Source: CAZTWC01 sp964617105 [NCBI: uncultured Myxococcia bacterium] (lineage in GTDB: Bacteria > CAZTWC01). Taken from it: a stretch of 16,139 nucleotides of DNA. The notes below the pieces were generated by a model that ran no database searches, was not told where the DNA came from, and worked only from the letters and a program-made list of their open reading frames with translations. Where the stretch lies: the NCBI GenBank assembly GCA_964617105.1, contig CAZTWC010000060.1:269-16407 (forward strand). Reading direction: 5' to 3'. The position numbers and the translations under genes are program-made. Below, piece by piece: positions 8,404 through 15,678 of this stretch; the first letter of the stretch is position 1; the number at the start of each line of letters is the position of its first letter.

Positions 8404-8475
8404 ATTAGATTCTGTGGATGAATAAAGAGCCTATCCAGATGGATATTTACAGAGTTCCTCGAGGGGAATTTACTT

Positions 8476-8481
8476 AGGAGG
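8476..8481 (+). promoter_or_regulatory. Strong ribosome binding site for the GTG-started receiver gene
   Basis: AGGAGG lies 4 nt before the GTG at 8486. The spacer is short, but the motif is a full anti-SD match and no ATG is available before the receiver fold begins. Confidence 0.7.
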
Positions 8482-8485
8482 CGTT

Positions 8486-8854
8486 GTGGCAAATCGACAA
8501 CCAACCGTTTTAGTAGTTGACGACTCCATGCTGATGAGGAGAAAACTGATCAGTATCTTGGAAGAAAATGGTTATAAAATTATCGGAGAGGCGACAAATG
8601 GAATTGAGGCCTTGAAAAAGTATCGAGAGTTTATGCCCAATCTGGTTACCTTGGATATTTTGATGCCGATTAGAGATGGTTTTTTCGCTCTTCGGGAGAT
8701 TAGAAAATTTGATCCTGTTGCTAAGGTGGTGATGGTTTCATCCACCCTTACCAAGGAAAAGATTAATGATGCCATGAAAATGGGCGCCTCTAATTTTTTA
8801 CTCAAACCTTTTAATGCCGAACAATTAATAAATGTGGTAAAAAGCGTGGTATAA
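8486..8854 (+). CDS. Stand-alone CheY-like response regulator receiver
   Basis: Encodes 122 residues forming a single receiver domain and no output domain. The acidic pair is D12/D13 in VVDDSMLMRRKL (10-21). The phosphoacceptor is D57 in TLDILMP (55-61), the switch Ser is S85 in MVSS (83-86), and the conserved lysine is K107 in LKPF (106-109). All key positions are present, so phosphorylation is expected. The MVSS stretch and DSMLMRR helix resemble CheY-type and CheB receiver domains, but no chemotaxis gene is in the window, so a motility role cannot be claimed. The start is a GTG behind AGGAGG. Its TAA abuts the lgt stop codon on the other strand. It may take phosphate from the nearby orphan kinase at 11467-15477, or pass it within an unknown relay; this is inference. 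Confidence 0.93.
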   Translation: MANRQPTVLVVDDSMLMRRKLISILEENGYKIIGEATNGIEALKKYREFMPNLVTLDILMPIRDGFFALREIRKFDPVAKVVMVSSTLTKEKINDAMKMGASNFLLKPFNAEQLINVVKSVV

Positions 8855-9697
8855 TTATTGTCCCTTTCTTTTTCGATATTCTTCTCTTCTTATTTTTTCA
8901 ATCCTATACAAATAATAGTAACAAATCCCTCCAATTGGCAGCAGCAACAGGCTGATTACTTGAGAGGTGGAGAGCAGGCCGTTTAAGTGGATGCCTCGTT
9001 GTATGTCGCCGCGAAGAAATTCTAGAAAAAATCTGGTAACTGGATAGATGATTAAAAGCAGGGCAAAAGTTTGGCCGGGATAGTTCTGCCGTTTTCTGAA
9101 CCACAAGAGAAAAAAGAAAATAAGGGTGGCGTTTAATGATGAGTATAATTGCACCGGGTGTAGGTGAACGCCCTGAAGGTCAGGGGGAGAATTGGGAAAG
9201 ATAACTCCCAGGGGAATTTGAGTAGGGATTCCAAAGCAGCAGCCAGCTAAAAAACAGCCGATCCGGCCTATTGCCAGACCCAGCATAACCATGGGGGCGT
9301 ATAGATCCAGCATTGGCCATTTATCCAGGTTTTTGCGTTTCAAATAGATCATACTCACTATCACAGCCACTATCAATCCACCATACCAGACATAGCCGCC
9401 TTCAGAAAAACGGAATAGATGCCAGGGGTCGCGACTGAACAGATCCACTACCCCGGTCACCATTTTGCCGTCCGATGTCTTGTGGTTGGTGGCTTCAAAT
9501 AGGCAGTGTCCCAGTTTTGAGCCCAAAAGGGCGGAAATTATAATAATTATACCAAAGTCAAAGATCTCCACCAGCCTCATCCCTTCCCTTTTAGCCAGGT
9601 AGGTGGCCAGTATGACAGCGCAGAAATAGCCGAGAAAGCTGAAAACAAAATAGGAGGGGATTTTGATGTCGAGTATTTGCAAGAGAGTTGGATACAT
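8855..9697 (-). CDS. lgt: Phosphatidylglycerol--prolipoprotein diacylglyceryl transferase
   Basis: Encodes a 280-residue multi-span inner-membrane enzyme that moves diacylglycerol from phosphatidylglycerol to the lipobox cysteine of prolipoproteins, the first step of lipoprotein maturation. It opens with MYPTLLQILDIKI, the usual Lgt N-terminus. YVWYGGL (102-108), the signature region GRIGCFLAGCCFG (144-156), HPVQLYSS (180-187) and RFFLEFLRGD (222-231) are all in place. The GRIGCFLAGCC version, with cysteines instead of the GNFxN seen in E. coli, is common outside proteobacteria. The ATG is the first start after an in-frame TGA, yet no Shine-Dalgarno motif precedes it. The C-terminus is strongly basic and cytoplasmic. 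It diverges from ftcD (63-bp gap) and converges on the receiver gene with touching stop codons. The lipoprotein at 7021 is a probable substrate. Confidence 0.95.
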   Translation of the reverse strand: MYPTLLQILDIKIPSYFVFSFLGYFCAVILATYLAKREGMRLVEIFDFGIIIIISALLGSKLGHCLFEATNHKTSDGKMVTGVVDLFSRDPWHLFRFSEGGYVWYGGLIVAVIVSMIYLKRKNLDKWPMLDLYAPMVMLGLAIGRIGCFLAGCCFGIPTQIPLGVIFPNSPPDLQGVHLHPVQLYSSLNATLIFFFLLWFRKRQNYPGQTFALLLIIYPVTRFFLEFLRGDIQRGIHLNGLLSTSQVISLLLLPIGGICYYYLYRIEKIRREEYRKRKGQ

Positions 9698-9760
9698 AGT
9701 ATAGTGTTGTCACAAACTTTGATTTTTTGCAATACGCGGATAGGAAAAGAGAGGTTCATT

Positions 9761-11431
9761 ATGAGAAAGTTGGTGGAATGTGTGCCCAATATCAGTGAGG
9801 GGAGAAACCGGGAAATTATTGATGCAGTGGTAGAGGAGATCTGCAGTACTAAGGGAGCAACTCTGCTGGATGTAGATCCAGGGGCTGACACCAATCGGAC
9901 AGTAATAACTTTTGTGGGAGAACCTGACCCGGTGGTGGAGGCGGCTTTTAAAGTTATCAAAAAAGCGGGAGAGTTGATAGATATGTCTCAGCATAAGGGT
10001 GCTCACGCCAGGCACGGCGCTACCGATGTGTGCCCTTTTGTGCCGGTAGCCAACATCACCATGGAGGAGTGTGCGCAACTGGCTGGAAAATTGGGGGCCA
10101 GGGTAGGGGAGGAGTTGGAGATTCCCATCTATCTTTACGAATATGCCGCTGCCATGCCAGAGAGAAAAAATTTGGCCCAGGTGCGTCAGGGTGAATATGA
10201 AGCCTTATCTAAAAAGTTGGGCAAACCAGAGTGGAAGCCAGATTTTGGGCTCAATGAATGGAACCAGCGGGTGGCTAAAACCGGAGCCACCAATATTGGC
10301 GCCCGGGAATTTTTAATCGCCTACAATGTTAACCTCAATTCCAAAATGAAGAGTCATGCCCACAATATTGCTCTCAATATCAGGGAAAAGGGGCGTTGGG
10401 CCAGGGGAGAAGATGGTAAAATCAGGCGGGATGCCCAGGGCAAAAAAATGAGGAATCAGGGGGTCTTTAAAGAGTGCAAAGCGGTGGGCTGGGTGTTGGA
10501 AGAGCACAATTTGAGCCAGATATCCATTAACCTCACCAATCATAAAATTACCTCCATGCACCAGGTTTTTGACGAATGCTGCCGCCAGGCCCAGGAAAAA
10601 GGGTTGCGGATTACAGGTTCCGAGGTGGTGGGACTGGTGCCTCTGGATGCTATTTTGGAGGCTGCCGATTATTACCTGAAAAAAATGGGAATAGGAAGCG
10701 GTTATCCCCAGGAGGAGTTGATCGACATCGCGGTCCGTTCCCTGGGCTTGGATGACTTCAATCCCTTTGATCCCCAGAAAAAAATAATCGAATATGCTAT
10801 CGGCGAACGTTTCGGGCCTTTGGCTCAGCAAAAGGTGTCTGCTTTTTGCGACCAGGTTTCCACCGATTCTCCGGCACCGGGAGGCGGTTCAGTGGCAGCC
10901 CTGTGTGGCTCTCTATCCGCCTCACTGGCGGCCATGGTTGTCAATCTGTCAGAGGGGAAGAAAGAGTATCGGGATGTTATGCCTCAGTTGCGGGAAAATG
11001 CGGCTTTAGCGCAGCGGTTAAAAGATGACTTATTGTTGGATATCGATAGAGACACCGAGTCTTTCAACCGGGTAATGGAGGCCTTTAAAGCCCCCAAAGC
11101 AACCCGTAAACAGGCGGTAGAGGAGGCCAACAAAGGAGCCACCCTGGTACCGCTAAAGGTGATGGAACGGGCATTGGAGAGTTTAAAAACTGCGCTTTTA
11201 TCGGCGCAAAAAGGTAATAAAAATTCTATTTCCGATGCTGGAGTGGCGGGATGGTGCGGACTGGCTGCCGCAGAGGGCGCCTATTTAAATGTTAAAATAA
11301 ATCTCACCGGTATTTTTGATGAGAAATTCAAGCAAGAAATAAGGGAAAAGAGCGGCATACTAATAAAAAATGCGCAGCAACTGAATGCCCAGGTGCAGGA
11401 GGTGGTAACCAGAGAGTTGGAGAAACTTTGA
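9761..11431 (+). CDS. ftcD: Bifunctional glutamate formimidoyltransferase / formimidoyltetrahydrofolate cyclodeaminase
   Basis: Encodes 556 residues, close to the 541-residue animal FTCD, and catalyses two steps. The first transfers the formimino group of N-formimino-glutamate (from histidine breakdown) to tetrahydrofolate; the second releases ammonia to give 5,10-methenyl-THF. The N-terminal transferase (about 1-180) starts LVECVPNISEGRN and holds HKGAHARHGATDVCPFVPV (78-96), with H82 at the catalytic histidine position known from mammals. The second transferase subdomain spans about 181-330. The cyclodeaminase (about 350-550) begins with APGGGSVAALCGSLSASLAA (372-391). The ATG at 9761 is chosen because the family starts there, with AGAGG upstream; an in-frame ATG at 9677 would add 28 unrelated residues and overlap lgt. 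No hut genes are adjacent. In bacteria the two activities are often on separate proteins, so the fusion is notable. Confidence 0.95.
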   Translation: MRKLVECVPNISEGRNREIIDAVVEEICSTKGATLLDVDPGADTNRTVITFVGEPDPVVEAAFKVIKKAGELIDMSQHKGAHARHGATDVCPFVPVANITMEECAQLAGKLGARVGEELEIPIYLYEYAAAMPERKNLAQVRQGEYEALSKKLGKPEWKPDFGLNEWNQRVAKTGATNIGAREFLIAYNVNLNSKMKSHAHNIALNIREKGRWARGEDGKIRRDAQGKKMRNQGVFKECKAVGWVLEEHNLSQISINLTNHKITSMHQVFDECCRQAQEKGLRITGSEVVGLVPLDAILEAADYYLKKMGIGSGYPQEELIDIAVRSLGLDDFNPFDPQKKIIEYAIGERFGPLAQQKVSAFCDQVSTDSPAPGGGSVAALCGSLSASLAAMVVNLSEGKKEYRDVMPQLRENAALAQRLKDDLLLDIDRDTESFNRVMEAFKAPKATRKQAVEEANKGATLVPLKVMERALESLKTALLSAQKGNKNSISDAGVAGWCGLAAAEGAYLNVKINLTGIFDEKFKQEIREKSGILIKNAQQLNAQVQEVVTRELEKL

Positions 11432-11466
11432 AGGTTAACAATACGATAGAGTGGTGGTGGCAATGA

Positions 11467-14400
11467 TTATTGCGCTGTCGGTGTTTGAATGGTAAGGGTG
11501 CGGTTTTTTAAATCTACCTCCACCTGGGAGAGCAATTCGGCGGTGGACAGTGGCTTTTGAGGATCGCTGAAGGCAATGCCGAAGTTTACCTCTAACTGTT
11601 TTTGGGGATGTTTGTGGTTATGCGTGGTGAGATTTTGGTTTATCCGGGCTAAAATGTGGGAATGATTTTCTTTGGATAGAACCATAGTTAAAATTGCCAC
11701 CCGGTGTTTGTCCAAGGAGATCAGCCGGTCAGCATCACGGATACTGTGTTTTAAGACACTGACAAGTTCTATGATCTCCGGTTTTTGGTCGGTAATGGTC
11801 TTAAGTTCCACTAAAAATAATCCCATCAGCCGACGGTTTTCATTGGCCAAACCCATCTGTTCTTTAATCAGCAATGAGAAGGCGTTTTGGCTGGGAAGAT
11901 TGGTTTCCCTGTCTATAAACTCCAGGTTATCAGCGTCTTTTGGTTCCTCTTTTTTGCCAATAGGTAACGAGATGGTGAAGCGAGCGCCAATATCGGTATT
12001 TTCTACATTCAAATGGCCGTCCATATTCTTTTCGATTATGGTTTTGGACATATATAGACCAATGCCGGTTCCCTGGCCCTGTTCTTTGGTGGTAAAGTAG
12101 GGCTCAAATATTCTGCCGATAATTTCCTCGTCTATGCCACCGGCATTGTCGTTGACACTAACGCAGGCAATTTTCTGGTTAACACCAAGAACAATTTTTA
12201 TTAGCGGTTCTTTTACCTGCTTTTCTAACAGGGCGTCTTTGGCATTGTTTATTAAGTTGAACAGCACCTGTTCGTATTCGTTGGGATAACCCCAGATTTG
12301 AATATCTTCCTCCACTTTGATTTGAACTTCGATGAAATTGTTTTTTAAGGCTGCGCCAATTATATTGAGGGCATTGTTTAGAGATTTTTCCAGGCTAAAT
12401 TCTTTCTTGATTTTGTCCGGTTTGAAGAAGTTTCTGAAATCGTCTATGGTTTTGGACATGTGGAAAGTTATTTGCTTGGCGTCTTCAACCACCTGGTCCA
12501 GATATGGTTTATCCAGTACACCATCTTCAAAGGCGTATTTAATATCCTGCATAATGGCTCCCCAGGACGATAGGGGTTGTCGCCACTGGTGGGCAATATT
12601 GCCAATCATCTCGCCCATTGAGGCGAGTTTGCTGGTCTGGATTAGTTGAGATTGAGTCTCTTTTAATTTTTGGTGAGCAAGATTGAGTTCATCATAGGCG
12701 CGTCCCAGCAACTCTTTTTTGCTTTTTTCTGCTTTTACCATGGCCTGGGTCAAGGCTATCTCTTGCTCTTTTTTGGCCTCCACTTTTTGCCGGGTTATCT
12801 CTTTGCTCAACTCGATTCTAGTTAACAGGGCCCTGACTCTCAAAATTAACTCGTCAAAGATAATGGGTTTGGCCAGGTAGTCATCGGCTCCCAGTTCCAG
12901 CCCCAGCAGCCGGTCTTCCTGGGAGGCGCGGGCAGTGACAATAATTATCGGCAAATCACACAGGGAGTGGTCGGCTCTGATCTCTTTTAATACATCTTCG
13001 CCAGATACTTCAGGCATCATCAAATCCAGCAGCAACAAGTCAGGGCTTTGCCTGCGGACCTGTTCCAGCGCGTCCCGACCGCCATAAGAGGGGTTTACTT
13101 GAAAACCACAGGAGGTTAAAACCGATGCTAAGACCTCTACGTTAATTTCATTGTCATCAACCACCAGGATAGTGTATTTTTCATTTTCAGAATTATAAAG
13201 ATAGGTTACCTCATCGGTTGCTGGCATGGTATCCTGGAAGGTGTCATCCGGTTTGCTGGTTTCAGTTGACTGGCTATCCAGTTGCCATGGTTCCAGCAGT
13301 TCAGATTCCGGTGGAGTGTCGGCAATATCAATGTTTTTCTGGGCCGGGATTATAACCGAAAAAGTGGAACCCAGGCTAACCTCCGAATCCACTGCTATTT
13401 TTCCCTCCATTAAATCCACTAATTTTTTCACCAGGGTAAGTCCCAGCCCGGTTCCCTCGAAAGAGCGGCGTGAATTTCCCTCCACCTGCTTAAATTCCTG
13501 GAAAATTTTTGATAATTGCTCCTTTGGGATGCCGATACCAGTATCCTGGACTTTGATGCACAACTCTTTTTGGTCAGTTAAGGCAAGGGACAGGATGATC
13601 TGGTTATTTCTAATTGGTTGGCTGAATTTAAAGGCATTGCTTAAAAGATTTCTTAAAATAGCGATTATTTTTTTCTGGTCACCAATAAAAAAGTGTTCCT
13701 TTTTTTCATCAAAAAGGCGGTTGATTTGGAAAGTGGCGTTCTTTTTTTCCAGCAGTAATCCCTGGGCCAGGAGATCGCTTTCCTGGATTAATTGCTCTAT
13801 TGCTATCCGGCTGTTGGTTTGCTCTAGCGTGCCCCGTTTGGAGCAGGCCAGATCCAATATGGTATTTACCTGAATTTTTAGCGATTCAGCCAAATGTTTT
13901 ATTTTGCCTATTTGCTCTGAGGCGTTAGATGAGATCTGTCCCATTTTCCCATGTTGCAGAAGGTAGGAAAAACCGATTATTCCGTTTAGAGGCGTCCTTA
14001 ATTCGTGTGATGTATTGTGGAAGAAGATGGTTCTTTCCTTCTCCTGTTCCAAGATTTTATCATAGGCTTGTTCCAGTTGTTGATTCGCAGCACTCAATTT
14101 TACATTGAGATCTTCTGCCTGTTGGTGGGCATTGGCGAACAGCCGGGCCAAAATGGCGCTTTGGGCAAAGATAAAGGCTACAAAACCGTAAGGAGTCATA
14201 AATGCGGTGTGGATAATACCGCGGACATATAGAATATCGTTGATAATCATTAGGAAAAAAATGATAAAACCGCTCAATGATATCAAGGCCCCAGGGCGGT
14301 GATGTTTGACGGCCCGACCTAAGTGCCAGCAAATCAGCGGGCCAAATATTGGAAATAGAAGGTGATAATAGTTTAGAGATTGGGAAAATATCCGGGTGGG

Positions 14401-15477
14401 GGTAACAATTACCAACAGGATAAATGGCAGTGAAATTCCCCACAGAATCTTCTCTATCCAGCGGTTAAACTCTTTTTTGAACACCTGGCACAGAAAAGAG
14501 ATAAACATTGGGCCACCGCAATAGATGGTTAAATATTCGATTTTAAAGCAAAACTCAAACCAGAGTGTAGATGGATGAGGGAGCAGTTCAGAGGCAAACT
14601 TGTCGCTAAAAAAAAGGCGAAGAAATATATCCAGGCAAAAAAAGCTGAAGATTAGGCTGGCCCAATCGTTTTTGCGGGCGAAAAACAAGCCCAAATGGTA
14701 AATAAACATGATCAGCAGCACTCCCAGTACCAAAAAGGCTACTGATCTGGTTTGAATCATTTCTGAGTTTAAATCGCTTACTCTGCCCAGTTGGACAGAT
14801 TCCCATATTCCACCTTTGCTATGGTGATAGTTGGAAACATGTACCATGATGTAGTTTACAGGTTCATGGTTGGAGATAGTGGCAATAGCAGACAGATTCT
14901 GTGGTTTTGCTTTCTGGGAAGTGGTAGCGATGATCCCCCGCTTAAGTAACGGAGAAGCAGTGCTCGATGCGGTATTTTCGGCGGCCGAATCTGGGTTTTT
15001 AGTTGAGGCGCCCGGGAGAAAATAGAGGTTGTAGGCAGTGCCAGCGCCTACAAATTTTATTGCCAATTTTCCCTGATCAGCCTCTTTGAGGCCATTTATG
15101 GTGAGAAGATAGGTGGCAAATCCTTCTCCTTTGATGGCAGGTAGGCTTTTTTCCTGGTTTAATTTCGGTTGGAACCCGTTCCAGATTCCTGGCACCTGGA
15201 CATAGTCGGGCTTGAAATGGTTATATTGGCCAGCCAGGAAAGATTTGGGGGTAAAAAAACGGTTCCAAAAAAACGTCCATTCTCCGTGCAAATTCAGGGG
15301 GCCGTTTTTAGTAAAATCCCAGTTTTTAACATCTAGCACACCCTTAATTACCTGGGGTGGTGTTTTTTTCGAATCTTTATCATTGCAGGAGAACATCACC
15401 AGAGTTACCAACAACAAAAGGGCAATTATTCTCCAGAAAGCCCGGTTGAAGGTGAAGGTTTGCCGATTAATGTTCAT
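11467..15477 (-). CDS. Giant hybrid sensor kinase: 7TMR-DISM - kinase - receiver - kinase - degenerate GGDEF-like domain
   Basis: Encodes 1336 residues. A signal-like helix (15-30) ends at C31. A periplasmic jelly-roll-like domain of the DISM type (about 45-232) is interrupted by a Ser/Ala/Thr-rich stretch at 156-200. Seven helices lie at about 245-447, with the DISM hallmark YHLGLFFARKNDWASLIF (260-277). Coiled coil (450-485) leads to kinase core 1: H491 in SHELRTPLNG, N-box near N614, DTGIGIP (645-651) and GTGLGL (675-680). The receiver (about 767-888) has D774/D775, D818, T848 and K870. A second coiled coil (890-950) leads to kinase core 2: H963 in AHQWRQPL, N-box near N1078, DNAGGI and GTGIGL (1136-1141). 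Residues 1187-1325 align with a GGDEF domain (TNLPSQNAF for TGLxNRxxF) but have DKHRV where GGDEF should be. Upstream there is a TATAAT but no Shine-Dalgarno. The ligand is unknown. Confidence 0.92.
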   Translation of the reverse strand: MNINRQTFTFNRAFWRIIALLLLVTLVMFSCNDKDSKKTPPQVIKGVLDVKNWDFTKNGPLNLHGEWTFFWNRFFTPKSFLAGQYNHFKPDYVQVPGIWNGFQPKLNQEKSLPAIKGEGFATYLLTINGLKEADQGKLAIKFVGAGTAYNLYFLPGASTKNPDSAAENTASSTASPLLKRGIIATTSQKAKPQNLSAIATISNHEPVNYIMVHVSNYHHSKGGIWESVQLGRVSDLNSEMIQTRSVAFLVLGVLLIMFIYHLGLFFARKNDWASLIFSFFCLDIFLRLFFSDKFASELLPHPSTLWFEFCFKIEYLTIYCGGPMFISFLCQVFKKEFNRWIEKILWGISLPFILLVIVTPTRIFSQSLNYYHLLFPIFGPLICWHLGRAVKHHRPGALISLSGFIIFFLMIINDILYVRGIIHTAFMTPYGFVAFIFAQSAILARLFANAHQQAEDLNVKLSAANQQLEQAYDKILEQEKERTIFFHNTSHELRTPLNGIIGFSYLLQHGKMGQISSNASEQIGKIKHLAESLKIQVNTILDLACSKRGTLEQTNSRIAIEQLIQESDLLAQGLLLEKKNATFQINRLFDEKKEHFFIGDQKKIIAILRNLLSNAFKFSQPIRNNQIILSLALTDQKELCIKVQDTGIGIPKEQLSKIFQEFKQVEGNSRRSFEGTGLGLTLVKKLVDLMEGKIAVDSEVSLGSTFSVIIPAQKNIDIADTPPESELLEPWQLDSQSTETSKPDDTFQDTMPATDEVTYLYNSENEKYTILVVDDNEINVEVLASVLTSCGFQVNPSYGGRDALEQVRRQSPDLLLLDLMMPEVSGEDVLKEIRADHSLCDLPIIIVTARASQEDRLLGLELGADDYLAKPIIFDELILRVRALLTRIELSKEITRQKVEAKKEQEIALTQAMVKAEKSKKELLGRAYDELNLAHQKLKETQSQLIQTSKLASMGEMIGNIAHQWRQPLSSWGAIMQDIKYAFEDGVLDKPYLDQVVEDAKQITFHMSKTIDDFRNFFKPDKIKKEFSLEKSLNNALNIIGAALKNNFIEVQIKVEEDIQIWGYPNEYEQVLFNLINNAKDALLEKQVKEPLIKIVLGVNQKIACVSVNDNAGGIDEEIIGRIFEPYFTTKEQGQGTGIGLYMSKTIIEKNMDGHLNVENTDIGARFTISLPIGKKEEPKDADNLEFIDRETNLPSQNAFSLLIKEQMGLANENRRLMGLFLVELKTITDQKPEIIELVSVLKHSIRDADRLISLDKHRVAILTMVLSKENHSHILARINQNLTTHNHKHPQKQLEVNFGIAFSDPQKPLSTAELLSQVEVDLKNRTLTIQTPTAQ

Positions 15478-15527
15478 ATTTGAAGTAAGAGTTTAAACTG
15501 TTGATAAAAATAATTCTAATGTAAAAT

Positions 15528-15533
15528 ATTATA
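15528..15533 (-). promoter_or_regulatory. Possible -10 element of the giant kinase gene
   Basis: A perfect TATAAT on the minus strand lies about 50 nt before the ATG. The matching -35 position (TCCCTT at 17 nt) is poor, so another sigma factor or an activator may be needed. The AT-rich setting lowers confidence. Confidence 0.35.
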
Positions 15534-15568
15534 ACTTAAAAAATTGAGAAAAGGGAAACTTTTTTAGT

Positions 15569-15597
15569 TTGAAAAAGATCAACAAATTGGATAGTAT
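15569..15597 (+). promoter_or_regulatory. Promoter candidate for the short-chain dehydrogenase gene
   Basis: TTGAAA (15569-15574, 5 of 6 consensus) and TAGTAT (15592-15597, 4 of 6) are separated by 17 nt. The start codon is about 81 nt downstream. It faces away from the kinase promoter candidate at 15528. Confidence 0.5.
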
Positions 15598-15678
15598 CTT
15601 ACCAGAAAAGTGGAAATAAACTGGGATTGAAACCCTGGTATTCTTTTCGTTTCTAAACATTTTATGGAGGTTTTAATC

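Noticed and set aside
8455-8468. TTCCTCGAGGGGAA near-palindrome before the receiver gene as a hairpin or operator
   Set aside because: The core CCTCGAGG is only 8 bp, leaves no loop for a hairpin, and is a single copy; chance is likely.
9706-9716. Short inverted repeat TTGTCACAA between lgt and ftcD as an operator
   Set aside because: Arms are only 4 bp and do not extend; too short to support a regulator site.
9677-9760. Upstream in-frame ATG extending ftcD by 28 residues
   Set aside because: The extension overlaps the lgt start, does not match the family N-terminus, and the ATG at 9761 has its own AGAGG.
10313-10831. 172-residue open frame on the minus strand
   Set aside because: It is antisense to the conserved FTCD middle region; composition is that of a shadow frame.
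11432-11466. Possible intrinsic terminator between ftcD and the giant kinase gene
   Set aside because: The 35-bp gap has no stem-loop followed by a T-run in either direction.
13226-13873. 215-residue open frame on the plus strand
   Set aside because: It is antisense to the conserved kinase/receiver region of the giant kinase, with no ribosome binding site or family motif.
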